Origin: Ancylobacter defluvii | GTDB lineage: Bacteria > Pseudomonadota > Alphaproteobacteria > Rhizobiales > Xanthobacteraceae | Assembly (NCBI RefSeq): GCF_018390605.1 | Contig: NZ_JAHBGD010000012.1 | Coordinates: 28,191 to 92,190, forward strand | DNA: 64,000 bases | Reading direction: 5' to 3' | Shown here: positions 48,852-60,399 of the stretch, piece by piece | Position numbering within the stretch: position 1 is the first letter of the stretch | Layout: each line of letters starts with the position of its first letter | Translations under genes and position numbers: made by a program | The notes under the pieces: model-generated | Database searches by the model: none | The model's input: the letters and a program-made list of their open reading frames with translations, nothing else | Told to the model about the DNA's origin: nothing

Positions 48852-49109
48852 GCGACGGTCGGCGAACGCCCTGGGTCCGAGCAGTGCCCCGGCGGCCGGA
48901 TGGAAGATGGCGAGCGGCCGGGGATGTGCGGAAATCGCCTTTCACGGGAAGTAACTCGGGGCGGGCGTCTCCGATGGCATCCGTTCCACCGTTCTCCGCG
49001 CAAGAAAAGTCGGCCTTGAACAATGCGAGAAGGCCGCCCAGCGCGCGCCGGACGGCCTCCCGTCACGTGGCCCGGACAGCGCCACGAAGCCGCCGCCCGG
49101 AGACCAAAC

Positions 49110-50141
49110 TCACTGCGCCGGCTTCGGCGCCTCGGCGGGCGCGGCCGGCTGGGTGGTCAGGTCGGAAGGCTTCGGCGCCGCGGCGGTCTTCTCCACCTTG
49201 GCGGCGTCGCGGGTCTTCTGCACCGCGTCGGCCTGCGCCTTCTGCACCAGATACTGCTCGATCTGCGGCCGCACCTCGTCGAAGGTCGGCAGCGGCTTCT
49301 GGCGCTTCTCCTCCACCTTGATGACATGCCAGCCGAACTGGGTCTTCACCGGCTCGGAAATGTCGCCCGGCTTCATCGAGAACGCCTTCTCGGCGAATTC
49401 CGGCACCATCTGGTCCTTGGTGAAGAAGCCGAGATCGCCGCCATCCTGCTTGCCCGAGGGATCCTCGGTGAGCTCGCTGGCCAGCTTGGCGAAATCCTCG
49501 CCCTTCTTCAGCCGCGCCTCGACGTCCTTGGCCTTCTTCTCCGCCGCCTCGGAGGCCGCCTTGTCGTTGGCGTCGGCGCGGAACAGGATGTGGCGCGCAT
49601 GCACCTCCTCTTCCGGCTTCTGCTGCTTCAGCGCTTCTTCATAGGTCTTCTTCAGCGCCTCGTCGGTCACCGCCGCCTTCGCCGCCTGCTCCAGCGCCGC
49701 CTGCATCAGCACGCGCTTCTTGATGAAGTCGAGCTGGCGCTTGAAATCCTCGGTCTCGTCCAGCTTCTGCACCTCGGCCGCCTGGGCCATGGCGGTGAGG
49801 TCGATCAGGAAGCCGAGCACATATTCGTCGCGGGCCGGGCCCTGGATCTGCGGCGGCAGGTTCGGCCCCAGCTCGACGGCGGCAGCGGTCACGTCGGCGC
49901 GGGTGATCGCCGTGCCGTTGACGGTGGCGAGCACGGTGTCGGCGGCCTGCGCGGGCGCGGCTTGTGCGGGAGCGGCTTGTGCGGGAGCGGCCTGTGCGGG
50001 AGCCGCAGGCGCCGTCTGCGCCTGAACGGGGGCGCCCGGCAGGACGAGCGCGGCGCCGAGGATCAGGGCGAGCGCACCGGCGCCCATCAGGGCGCGCGCG
50101 CGGATCGGCGCCTTGGTGGCGTGCGGACGGGTGGGGGTCAT
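49110..50141 (-). CDS. Periplasmic parvulin-type peptidyl-prolyl isomerase
   Basis: The 343-aa protein has a Sec signal peptide (hydrophobic core ALMGAGALALILGAALVLPG, cleavage after VQA). An Ala/Gln/Pro linker follows, then a SurA-like helical domain (about 55-160) and one parvulin domain with EEEVHARHILFRAD, GEDFAKLASELTEDPSGKQ and GDLGFFTKDQMVPEF. It probably folds outer-membrane or periplasmic proteins. It ends in a Pro/Ala-rich tail. It is divergent from secA, a common pairing. The start MTPTRPHAT is preceded by AGGAACG. Confidence 0.93.
   Translation of the reverse strand: MTPTRPHATKAPIRARALMGAGALALILGAALVLPGAPVQAQTAPAAPAQAAPAQAAPAQAAPAQAADTVLATVNGTAITRADVTAAAVELGPNLPPQIQGPARDEYVLGFLIDLTAMAQAAEVQKLDETEDFKRQLDFIKKRVLMQAALEQAAKAAVTDEALKKTYEEALKQQKPEEEVHARHILFRADANDKAASEAAEKKAKDVEARLKKGEDFAKLASELTEDPSGKQDGGDLGFFTKDQMVPEFAEKAFSMKPGDISEPVKTQFGWHVIKVEEKRQKPLPTFDEVRPQIEQYLVQKAQADAVQKTRDAAKVEKTAAAPKPSDLTTQPAAPAEAPKPAQ
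49942..50001 (-). repeat. Four 15-bp tandem units in the parvulin gene (APAQA repeats)
   Basis: Units read gcggcttgtgcggga on the plus strand, each coding AQAAP-type pentapeptides just after the signal peptide. Two central copies are identical, so recent slippage is likely. Confidence 0.8.
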
Positions 50142-50517
50142 GGAAAGCGTTCCTCGCAGGTTTGCGGTTGTCCGCGGTACGGGCGGGCGAAAGCTGGCCC
50201 GGAACGTGGTCGGTTGCAAGCGCCCCTCTCTCCGGTATCGGCATGAAAAGGGCGTCGCGCCTGCGATTGACAACCCCTAAACCCGTTCATAAGTGTGGCA
50301 CGCACCGCGAAGCCTTCCGGTCGCTCGCGTCTTTGTGACGCTGGCGACCGCTCGCGAGGCGTGTCGGCTTCGTTCGAAAGACCCATTTCGGCCGCAAAAG
50401 GGGTTTCGGTGAACCGGCAGATGCTCCCGGCCGGCGGGAGCCTGCGACAAGCGGGGCCGGCGGCCCGTCACCGCCGCGCTTCGTTCTCCGACTTGGCGGG
50501 AACGGATTGGAAGCCTC
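50142..50517. other. Divergent intergenic region between the parvulin gene and secA
   Basis: About 376 bases containing the promoters of both genes. Apart from the TTGACA-based candidate at 50267-50295 I see no hairpin or small gene. I could not find a SecM-type arrest peptide frame ahead of secA. Confidence 0.45.
50267..50295 (+). promoter_or_regulatory. Candidate secA promoter
   Basis: A consensus -35 TTGACA (50267-50272) is followed after 17 bases by TAAGTG, a weak -10. It lies 222 bases before the secA start, so the leader would be long. Alphaproteobacterial promoters often have a strong -35 and a poor -10. Confidence 0.35.
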
Positions 50518-53297
<2,780 letters not shown>

Positions 53298-53301
<4 letters not shown>

Positions 53302-53681
53302 TCGCGGCGGCCGGCATCCTCGACGAGATCGCCGCGGCGGAGGAGCGCCTCCGCCTGGCGGCGCTCGCCGGCGACGTCGCGGCGCTCGATGCCCTGCTGG
53401 CCGACGACATGGTGTTCGTCGACATGTCCGGCCGCATCCTCGACAAACAGGCCGACCTCGACCTGCACCGCTCGGGCACGCTGCGGCTGCACCGCGTCGC
53501 CTTCTCCGATCTGCGGATCCGCGCGCTCGACGCGCACAACGTCCACACGGTGCTACGCGCCGATGCCGAGGGCATCGCCGGGGGCGTGCCGTTCACCGCG
53601 GCGCTGCGATTCAGCCGGGTGTGGCGCCTGACGGCCTCCGGCTGGCGGGTGGCCGCCATCCACAGCTGTGCCATCGCCTGA
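53298..53681 (+). CDS. Nuclear-transport-factor-2-like (SnoaL/DUF4440) protein
   Basis: The 127-aa single-domain protein has the NTF2-like order: an N-terminal helix ([20 protein letters not shown]), [20 protein letters not shown], and strands ending [19 protein letters not shown]. It starts within the secA stop codon (ATGA), so it is translationally coupled to SecA. Function is unknown; the fold serves small-molecule binding, isomerases or dimerisation. Confidence 0.85.
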
Positions 53682-53934
53682 GCGTCGGGCTCTGGCAAGG
53701 AGACGGGTTGCGCACGGCCCCGGCGCCTTCCCTCCGCTCGCCAGGTAAAGGCTAAGGAGCCCCTCGGCACACCGCGCTGCGCGGATAATCATCCGCCGGT
53801 GCCGCCCCTTCGCTCCACCGCGAGGCGGAGAACCGGCCGCCCCTGAGACGCGCGCACTCACCACCTTTCCGGCAAAGACAGCGGCACCCTCGGCAGCCCC
53901 CTCCACCGGCGATCGCGCTGGACAACCGCCAACG

Positions 53935-53971
53935 AAAAAAGGCGCCGGCCGGTTTGGCGGGCGCCTTTTTT
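53935..53971. terminator. Bidirectional terminator between the NTF2-like and L,D-transpeptidase genes
   Basis: AAAAAAGGCGCC (53935-53946) pairs with GGCGCCTTTTTT (53960-53971), giving T tracts on both strands. It lies within the 320-base convergent gap 53682-54001, in which I see no other feature. Confidence 0.88.
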
Positions 53972-54001
53972 CTTGATGGATTGTCACCAGAGAGAGGGGC
54001 G

Positions 54002-55675
54002 CTACTGCACCGCCGCAGACGAGGAGAACGTTCCCGTCGACAGGATCGAGGCACCGGGCAGCGCGCCATTGGATGCCGGCGCGGCGGCGGCAATCGGCGT
54101 CGGGGCACTGACCGGTGCGCTCGCCGCAGCGACGGGCGCGACACCCGAAGTTGCCCGGCCCACCTGCGGCTGCGGCGTGGCAGCCGGGGCAGCGGCCCGC
54201 GGCGCCGACGGACGCACCGGCGGCACCGGCACATCGGCGGGGGCGACAGCGGAGGCCGCCGGCGCGGGAGCCGGCTCGGCGCTTTTGCCTGTCAGCCAGT
54301 TGCTAAGGGCGGAAAGACCCGAAGGCGCCGGCGACTCGGCAGCAGGCGAAGCCGCGGCGGCGGGCGCCAGCGGCACGGCCGGTTCGGCCGGCGTCTCGCT
54401 GCGGCCGAGCAGGCGGTTCACGCTGGCAAGCAGCCCACTTGAAGCGCCGCCCTGGTCGAGGGAGGCCACCTGTGCGGTCGGTGCCGGGGCGGGACGCCCG
54501 AACAGCGACATTTCGCTGGTGGAGGCCAGTTGCGGGGCAAGGCCGGCCGGCGCATCGGCAGGGCGCGGCTCCGGCAGCGGCACATTGGCGGCCATCGGCA
54601 CCTGGTCGGCGGTGGCCAGCGCGATGCTGTCGGCCGGCGCCGGCTCGTTGGTGGCGACGCCGTAATCCGAGCCGGGCGGCTTCACCACCGCCGGCAGCGA
54701 ACCCGGTGCCTTGGCCTGCGGGTTGGCCAGTTTGGCGAGGAACACCTTGTTCATGCCGCCATCCTTGCCGGTCTTCACCGGCGCGGCAGGCATGGAGGCG
54801 GAGGCTATCTTCTGCGAATCCGTCGCCTTGCGCGCCGCGATCGCCTCGCCGAGCCCGCCCGGCTGCGTGAATTCCGGGCACGGCGCGTTGGGATCGAAGC
54901 GGGCGTTCGGGTCCGCCGGGGTGGCGTTGAACACATAGCGCCGGCCGCAGACATCGACCTTGGGCAGCTGCCGCGTCACCTCGAAGGTATCGCTGCCCTC
55001 TTTCAGCATGCGCCAGAAGGCCAGGTTCGGGTTGTTGCGGTGGCGGGCGAGATTGTCGGCCGTCATGTGGAACGGATAGGCCTGCACCTGGAAGGCGCGC
55101 TGCCCGCCCTGGAAGCTTTCGCGCCCCAGCGCGAAGATCTCCTGGATCTGCTCGTCGGTCATCGCGTAGCAGCCGGCCGAGGAGCAGTCGCCATGCACCA
55201 TCAGATGCGCGCCGGTGCGGCCCCAGGCGCGGTCATAGGCATTGGGAAAGCCGAGATTGAAGGAGAGATAGTAGCTGGAGTTCGGGTTCATCTGGCCCGG
55301 GGTGATGGTGTAGAAGCCTTCCGGCGCCTGCCGGTCGCCTTCCTTCACCTTGGGGCCGAGCTCGCCGGACCAGCGGCAGATCGGGTAGGTCTTCAGGAGC
55401 GCGTACTCGCCCGAAGTGTTTTCCTTCCACACTTCGAGCTCGGATTCTTCCTTGTAGATGCGCACCACGATGGGGCTGTCCTTCGACATGCCCTTCTCGC
55501 TGATGAGGGCGAGCGTCTGCGGGCTCAGCGCCTTCATCGCCTTGGCGTTGACGGAGGGACCGCCGTCGCCGGTGCAGCCGGCAAGCGCCAGCGCCGCCGC
55601 GCCTGCGAGCATGAGCGCCCGGAGGCGCGCGCCCGCTGAAAGATATGCGGGCCGTGAAGAAGCCGATGGGCTCAA
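54002..55675 (-). CDS. Lipoprotein L,D-transpeptidase (YafK/ErfK family) with long Pro/Ala tail
   Basis: The 557-aa protein (from TTG) has a lipobox LALAGC with the lipidated Cys at residue 34, then a YkuD-like catalytic domain (about 66-190) with VVRIYKEESELEVWKENTSG and the active site VHGDCSSAGCYAMTDEQIQE (His161, Cys169). Such enzymes cross-link peptidoglycan or release Braun-type lipoproteins, as YafK/DpaA does. From about residue 290 onward the protein is low-complexity Pro/Ala/Ser, an unusually large tail. The TTG start is supported by GGGGAG; a GTG at 55717 and an internal ATG are alternatives. Confidence 0.85.
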   Translation of the reverse strand: MSPSASSRPAYLSAGARLRALMLAGAAALALAGCTGDGGPSVNAKAMKALSPQTLALISEKGMSKDSPIVVRIYKEESELEVWKENTSGEYALLKTYPICRWSGELGPKVKEGDRQAPEGFYTITPGQMNPNSSYYLSFNLGFPNAYDRAWGRTGAHLMVHGDCSSAGCYAMTDEQIQEIFALGRESFQGGQRAFQVQAYPFHMTADNLARHRNNPNLAFWRMLKEGSDTFEVTRQLPKVDVCGRRYVFNATPADPNARFDPNAPCPEFTQPGGLGEAIAARKATDSQKIASASMPAAPVKTGKDGGMNKVFLAKLANPQAKAPGSLPAVVKPPGSDYGVATNEPAPADSIALATADQVPMAANVPLPEPRPADAPAGLAPQLASTSEMSLFGRPAPAPTAQVASLDQGGASSGLLASVNRLLGRSETPAEPAVPLAPAAAASPAAESPAPSGLSALSNWLTGKSAEPAPAPAASAVAPADVPVPPVRPSAPRAAAPAATPQPQVGRATSGVAPVAAASAPVSAPTPIAAAAPASNGALPGASILSTGTFSSSAAVQ

Positions 55676-55818
55676 CGCGAAACTCCCCGTCAATCCCGGT
55701 CCGTCAATCCCGGTCACCAAGACGCGACAGCCTAGAGGGTTATCCTTGCCAGACCGTTACCGCAAGAGCCCGGCCGGCACGCACTCCCCTCGCCTTCTTC
55801 CGCAAGGCGCCACCGGCG

Positions 55819-56772
55819 CTAGAGGCTGCGGCCGATGGCGAGGAACTTCTCGCGCCGCGCCTTGCGCAGCCCCGCCGGATCGAGCCCGTCGAGTTCGTGA
55901 AGCGCCGATTCGATGGCGTCGCCCGCCCCGTCCATCGCCTTTTCCGGGTTGCGATGGGCGCCCCCCGCCGGCTCGGGGATGATCTGGTCGACGATGTGGA
56001 ACCTCTGCAGGTCCTGGGCGGTGATCTTCATGTTGGTCGCCGCCTCCTGCGCCTTGGCGGTGTCGCGCCACAGGATCGAGGCCGCCCCCTCCGGCGAGAT
56101 CACGCTGTAGATGGCGTGTTCCAGCATCAGCACCCGGTTGGTGGTGGCGATGGCGATGGCACCGCCCGAGCCGCCCTCGCCGATGATCACCGCCACGTTC
56201 GGCACGCCGAGCGACAGGCAGACATCGGTGGAACGGGCGATCGCCTCGGCCTGGCCGCGTTCCTCGGCGTCGAGGCCGGGAAACGCGCCGGCGGTGTCGA
56301 CCAGCGAGATCACCGGCAACTGGAAGCGGTCGGCCATCTCCATCAGGCGCACCGCCTTGCGGTAGCCTTCCGGTCGCGCCATGCCGAAATTGTGCTTGAT
56401 GCGGGTCTCGGTGGTGGAGCCCTTCTCATGGCCGAGCAGCATCACCGCCCGGCCGCGGAAGCGCGCCGGCCCGCCGATGATCGCCTCGTCCTCGCCGAAC
56501 AGCCGGTCGCCGGCCAGCGGGGTGAACTCCTCGAACAGATAGGAGGCGTAATCGAGAAAATGCGGGCGCAGCGGATGGCGCGCCACCGAGGTCTTCTGCC
56601 AGGGGCTGAGGTTGGCGTAGAGCTGGAACAGCGCCTCGTTGGCCTTGGTCTCCAGCCGCGCGATGTCGTCGCCGATGGCGACGGCGTCGCCCTGCGCGGA
56701 CATGGCGCGCAATTCCTCCAGCTTGGCCTCGAGCTCGGCCACGGGCTTCTCAAAATCGAGGTAACTGCGCAT
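55819..56772 (-). CDS. accA: Acetyl-CoA carboxylase carboxyltransferase subunit alpha
   Basis: Transfers the carboxyl from biotin to acetyl-CoA together with AccD, the first step of fatty acid synthesis. The 317-aa protein has the helical N-terminus (LDFEKPVAELEAKLEELRAM), GHEKGSTTETRIKHNFGMAR, PEGYRKAVRLMEMADRF, VDTAGAFPGLDAEERGQAEA and GEGGSGGAIAIATTNRVLML. The start is MRSYLDFEKP. The 265-base gap to xerD upstream shows no further gene. Confidence 0.97.
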   Translation of the reverse strand: MRSYLDFEKPVAELEAKLEELRAMSAQGDAVAIGDDIARLETKANEALFQLYANLSPWQKTSVARHPLRPHFLDYASYLFEEFTPLAGDRLFGEDEAIIGGPARFRGRAVMLLGHEKGSTTETRIKHNFGMARPEGYRKAVRLMEMADRFQLPVISLVDTAGAFPGLDAEERGQAEAIARSTDVCLSLGVPNVAVIIGEGGSGGAIAIATTNRVLMLEHAIYSVISPEGAASILWRDTAKAQEAATNMKITAQDLQRFHIVDQIIPEPAGGAHRNPEKAMDGAGDAIESALHELDGLDPAGLRKARREKFLAIGRSL

Positions 56773-57037
56773 CGCTGATCGGCAAATCCGGCTGTGGTGA
56801 AGAAGGACCGTCCGGTCGGGCGGCCCACGATTGCGCGCGGAAGCTGCCCCGAGAGGGTGGCGACGTCAAGGCAAGGTGCCGCATACGCCGACGCAAAGCC
56901 GCCCAGCCTGCCGATTCCGCGTCATTCCGTCTCGCCGGTGGGCGGGATTCGTGCTCCAGCGGCCGTCTACTTCCCGGCCGCCGGCACATAAGCTCCTTCA
57001 ATCGCCGCTCGCTCGCGGAGATTCCCCGGTGCTGCCG

Positions 57038-58054
57038 CTACTCCGCCTCGCCGTCGGCAAGCGGGTGCAGGTCGCGCACCAGGCTCTTCAGCCGGTCGTC
57101 GAGCACATGGGTGTAGATCTGCGTGGTCGAGATGTCGGAATGGCCGAGCAGCGTCTGCACCATGCGCAGTTCCGCGCCATGGGCGAGCAGATGGCTGGCG
57201 AAGGCGTGGCGCAGAACGTGCGGGGAGAGTTTGGCGGCATCGATGCCGGAAGCGGCCGCCAGGTCCTTCAGGTCGAGCGCCACCTGCTGGCGGGTGACAT
57301 GGCCGCTGGCGGCGGAGGATGGAAACAGCCAGCGCGCCTCCTCCTTGGCGCCCGCCTTGTTGGCCCCGGCCTCCTTGGCACCCGTCGCCTTCGTGGCCGC
57401 CCGGCCCTTCTCCTCCCGCTCCTTCTCCTTACCGGCCCGCGCCGCGGCAAGCGCGGTGCGATAGGTCGCCATGGCGACGCGGGCGGGCTCGCCAAGCGGT
57501 ACCAGCCGCTCCTTGTTGCCCTTGCCGCGCACGATGATGGCGTCGCCCTTGGCCCGCGCCGCCGCCGCCGGCAACGCCGCCAGCTCGGAGACGCGCAGCC
57601 CGGTCGCGTAGAGCAGCTCGACGAAACAGGCGACCCGCGCCCGCCGCGCCCCTTCCGCCGGCGAGGACGCCGCCGCGGCCGCCCGCTCATGCGCGGTCTC
57701 GATCAGCCGCGTCACCTCGGCAAGGCTCAGCACCTTGGGCAGCGGCCGGCCGCGCTTGGGGCCCTCCAGCACCGCGGCGGGATCGTCGCCGCGATAGCCC
57801 TCGACATAGAGGAAGCGGTGGAACTGCCGCAGCGCCGACAGCCGCCGCGCCACGGTGGCGCCCTTCAGCCCGCGCCGGGTCAGCTCGGCGAGATAGGCGC
57901 GGATATCCGGCGTACCGCACCCGGCCGCCTTGTCCTGCCCGCCGAGGAACTCGGCATAATCGTCGAGATCGCGCTGGTAGGCGGCGAGCGTATTGGCGCT
58001 CGCCCCGCGCTCGGCGGCGAGCATGTCGAGGAACAGCGCGACCGGACGGCCCAT
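57038..58054 (-). CDS. xerD: Tyrosine recombinase XerD with a charged insertion
   Basis: Resolves chromosome dimers at dif with XerC. The 338-aa protein has the N-terminal SAM-like core-binding domain (to about 100) and all catalytic residues: Arg154 (TGLRVSELA), Lys181 (GKGNKER), His279 and Arg282 (HVLRHAFASHLL), His305 (LLGHSDISTTQIY) and Tyr314. Residues 207-240 form an unusual Ala/Lys/Glu-rich insert (such as GKEKEREEKGRAATKATGAK) absent from typical 300-aa XerD. I start at ATG MGRPVALFLD after AGGGT; a GTG two codons earlier is possible. XerD rather than XerC is inferred from neighbours accA and aroK. Confidence 0.93.
   Translation of the reverse strand: MGRPVALFLDMLAAERGASANTLAAYQRDLDDYAEFLGGQDKAAGCGTPDIRAYLAELTRRGLKGATVARRLSALRQFHRFLYVEGYRGDDPAAVLEGPKRGRPLPKVLSLAEVTRLIETAHERAAAAASSPAEGARRARVACFVELLYATGLRVSELAALPAAAARAKGDAIIVRGKGNKERLVPLGEPARVAMATYRTALAAARAGKEKEREEKGRAATKATGAKEAGANKAGAKEEARWLFPSSAASGHVTRQQVALDLKDLAAASGIDAAKLSPHVLRHAFASHLLAHGAELRMVQTLLGHSDISTTQIYTHVLDDRLKSLVRDLHPLADGEAE
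57335..57436 (-). other. Charged low-complexity insert within xerD
   Basis: About 34 codons (residues 207-240) between the Lys-bearing beta hairpin region and the HxxR box code for Lys, Glu, Ala, Gly and Arg only, with near-repeats AGANKAG and TGAKEAG. It keeps the frame and falls in a surface loop of the fold. Confidence 0.7.
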
Positions 58055-58088
58055 CGGCACACCCTATTGTTTGGCGAAACGCCGCCGC

Positions 58089-58232
58089 CTATTTGGCGAA
58101 ACGCTCCTGCGGCACCGGCACGCTCATCTCGCGCTTCTGCGGCTCGACGAGAGTGGCGAGCGACCACATGATCCCATAGGCGACCCCGCCGAGGACGGCG
58201 AGCACCACGAGAAGACGGATCAGGCTCGGCAT
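58089..58232 (-). CDS. 47-aa single-pass membrane protein upstream of xerD
   Basis: The short ORF starts MPSLIRLLVVLAVLGGVAYG with one TM helix (about 5-28), then EPQKREMSVPVPQERFAK. GGAGG and GAGAG lie upstream of the ATG. It ends 34 bases before the xerD start on the same strand. Small proteins of this type sit beside xerD and aroK in related genomes, to my recollection, but no function is known. Confidence 0.75.
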   Translation of the reverse strand: MPSLIRLLVVLAVLGGVAYGIMWSLATLVEPQKREMSVPVPQERFAK

Positions 58233-58407
58233 AGGCTCTCGCGCCTCCGGTCAGGCGGACGAATCGGAACGGCGGATCGCCGGCCATGCTAGTGCGTTTC
58301 AGCGACGGGACGAAAGCCCGCCATCCGTCGGTCCCACGCGCCCGGCCTCCGCCGCGCGATTGCATCGCAAGGTGCCGGATGCTAGGTCGCCCGGCGAGAG
58401 GGACTGC

Positions 58408-59001
58408 ATGACCACCACGCCCGGCGACACCAAGGCGGACGCGCTGCGCGCGCATCTCGGCGCGCGCTCGATCGTGCTCGTCGGCATGATGGGCGCCGGC
58501 AAATCCTCGGTCGGCAAGCGGCTGGCCAAACGCCTCGGCCTGCCCTTCTCCGATGCCGACATCGAAATCGAGCAGGCCGCCGGCATGACCATACCGGAGA
58601 TCTTCGCCCATCACGGCGAACCGGCCTTCCGCGACGGCGAGAAGCGCGTCATCGCCCGGCTGCTGGAGGCCGGGCCGATGGTGCTCGCCACCGGCGGCGG
58701 GGCCTGGATGAATGCCGAGACCCGCGAGATGGTGGCACGCCACGGCGTCTCCGTCTGGCTCAAGGCGGAGCTCGACGTGCTGATGCGCCGCGTGCGCCGG
58801 CGCGACGATCGCCCGCTGCTCAAGACCGCCGATCCCGAGGGCACGCTGGCCGGCCTCATGGAGCAGCGCTATCCGGTCTATGCCGGCGCGCATGTCACCG
58901 TGGTCTCGCACGACGTGCCGCAGGAAGTGATGGTCGAGACGGTAATCGACGCGCTGATGCAGCATCTGGGCGCGCCCAGCTCGATGGGAGAACACACGTG
59001 A
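58408..59001 (+). CDS. aroK: Shikimate kinase
   Basis: Phosphorylates shikimate in aromatic amino acid synthesis. The 197-aa protein has the P-loop GMMGAGKSSVGKRLA, the substrate residues DADIEIEQAAGMTIPEIF and GEPAFRDGEKRVI, ATGGGAWM and the LID region RRRDDRPLL. GAGAGGGA precedes MTTTPGD. The stop overlaps the aroB start by four bases. Confidence 0.96.
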   Translation: MTTTPGDTKADALRAHLGARSIVLVGMMGAGKSSVGKRLAKRLGLPFSDADIEIEQAAGMTIPEIFAHHGEPAFRDGEKRVIARLLEAGPMVLATGGGAWMNAETREMVARHGVSVWLKAELDVLMRRVRRRDDRPLLKTADPEGTLAGLMEQRYPVYAGAHVTVVSHDVPQEVMVETVIDALMQHLGAPSSMGEHT

Positions 59002-60134
59002 CCGCTGCCGCCACTCTCGACCGCCCCGACACCACGCGCCTGAGCGTCGGCCTCGGCGCGCGCAGCTACGACATCGTCATCGGCGCCGGCCTCATCGCCG
59101 AAGCCGGCGCGCGCATCGCCGCGCTGCGCCCCGGCGCGCGGGTCGGCATCGTCAGCGACGCCAATGTCGCCGAGCGCCACCTCGCCGCCGTCGAGGAGAG
59201 CCTGAAGGCGGCCGGCCTCGTCCCCGCCACCGTCATCATCCAGCCGGGCGAGAAGTCGAAGAACTTCGCCACCTTCGAGGAGGTGGTCGATGCCCTCATC
59301 GCCGCCCGCATCGAGCGGCGCGACCTGGTGCTGGCGCTCGGCGGCGGCGTTGTGGGCGATCTTGCCGGCTTCGCGGCGGCGGCGCTGCGGCGCGGCGTCG
59401 ATTTCGTGCAGCTGCCGACCAGCCTGCTGGCGCAGGTGGATTCCTCGGTCGGCGGCAAGACCGGCATCAATTCGCGCCACGGCAAGAACCTCGTCGGCGC
59501 CTTCCACCAGCCGATCCTGGTGCTGGCCGATGCCGACGCGCTGAACACCCTGCCGCTGCGCGAATTCCGCGCCGGCTATGCCGAAGTCGCAAAGTACGGC
59601 CTGATCGACAACGCCCCCTTCTTCGCCTGGCTGGAGCGCAAGTGGCAGGAAGTGTTCGCCGGCGGGCCCGCCCGCACCGAGGCGATCGCCACCAGCTGCG
59701 CCTCCAAGGCGGCCGTGGTGGCCCGCGACGAGTTCGAGACCGGCGACCGCGCCTTGCTCAATCTCGGCCACACCTTCGGCCATGCGCTGGAGGCCGGCGC
59801 CGGCTTCTCCCAGCGCCTCTTGCATGGCGAGGCGGTGGCGGTGGGCATGGCGCAGGCTTTCCGCTTCTCCGCCGAGCAGGGCTTGTGCACCGCCGAGGAT
59901 GCCCGGCGCGTCGAGGCGCATCTCCACGCCGTCGGCCTGCCGACCCGCATCAGGAACATTCCCGGCGAACTGCCCGACACCGACGGGCTGATGAACCTCA
60001 TCGCCCAGGACAAGAAGGTCTCGCGCGGCGCGCTGACCTTCATCCTGGTGCGCGGCATCGGCCAGGCCTTCATCGCCGGCGACGTCGATCCGCAAGCGAT
60101 CCGCCGCTTCCTGGAAGCCGAGCGGGCGGCCTAG
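58998..60134 (+). CDS. aroB: 3-dehydroquinate synthase
   Basis: Cyclises DAHP in the shikimate pathway, using NAD and zinc. The 378-aa protein has LALGGGVVGDLAGFAAAALR, QLPTSLLAQVDSSVGGKTGI, KNLVGAFHQPILVLADADAL, and the zinc residues in LNLGHTFGHALEA and LHGEAVAVGMA. The GTG start lies in the aroK stop (GTGA). Confidence 0.97.
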   Translation: MTAAATLDRPDTTRLSVGLGARSYDIVIGAGLIAEAGARIAALRPGARVGIVSDANVAERHLAAVEESLKAAGLVPATVIIQPGEKSKNFATFEEVVDALIAARIERRDLVLALGGGVVGDLAGFAAAALRRGVDFVQLPTSLLAQVDSSVGGKTGINSRHGKNLVGAFHQPILVLADADALNTLPLREFRAGYAEVAKYGLIDNAPFFAWLERKWQEVFAGGPARTEAIATSCASKAAVVARDEFETGDRALLNLGHTFGHALEAGAGFSQRLLHGEAVAVGMAQAFRFSAEQGLCTAEDARRVEAHLHAVGLPTRIRNIPGELPDTDGLMNLIAQDKKVSRGALTFILVRGIGQAFIAGDVDPQAIRRFLEAERAA

Positions 60135-60399
60135 CCGCGCGGCGGCGGCAAGACCGCGTCACCCCGGCCAGGACGGGTGGGTTCCGAACCCGCCATCGCT
60201 CTTGAGCCCCCCGCCCGCGGCCGCCAACGGACCGTTTTTGATCCGAGACGCCCCGCACGGGTTGATACGGGCAGGCCCGAGCCCCGCATCCGGCAACCGA
60301 TGGCAAGGACCGGCGATTTCGGCCCGGCCCATTCAGCGGGCGTCGCTCGCCGCCCGGATGCGCATTATGCTTCGATGACCGCAGCCTGAGGAGAACCCC

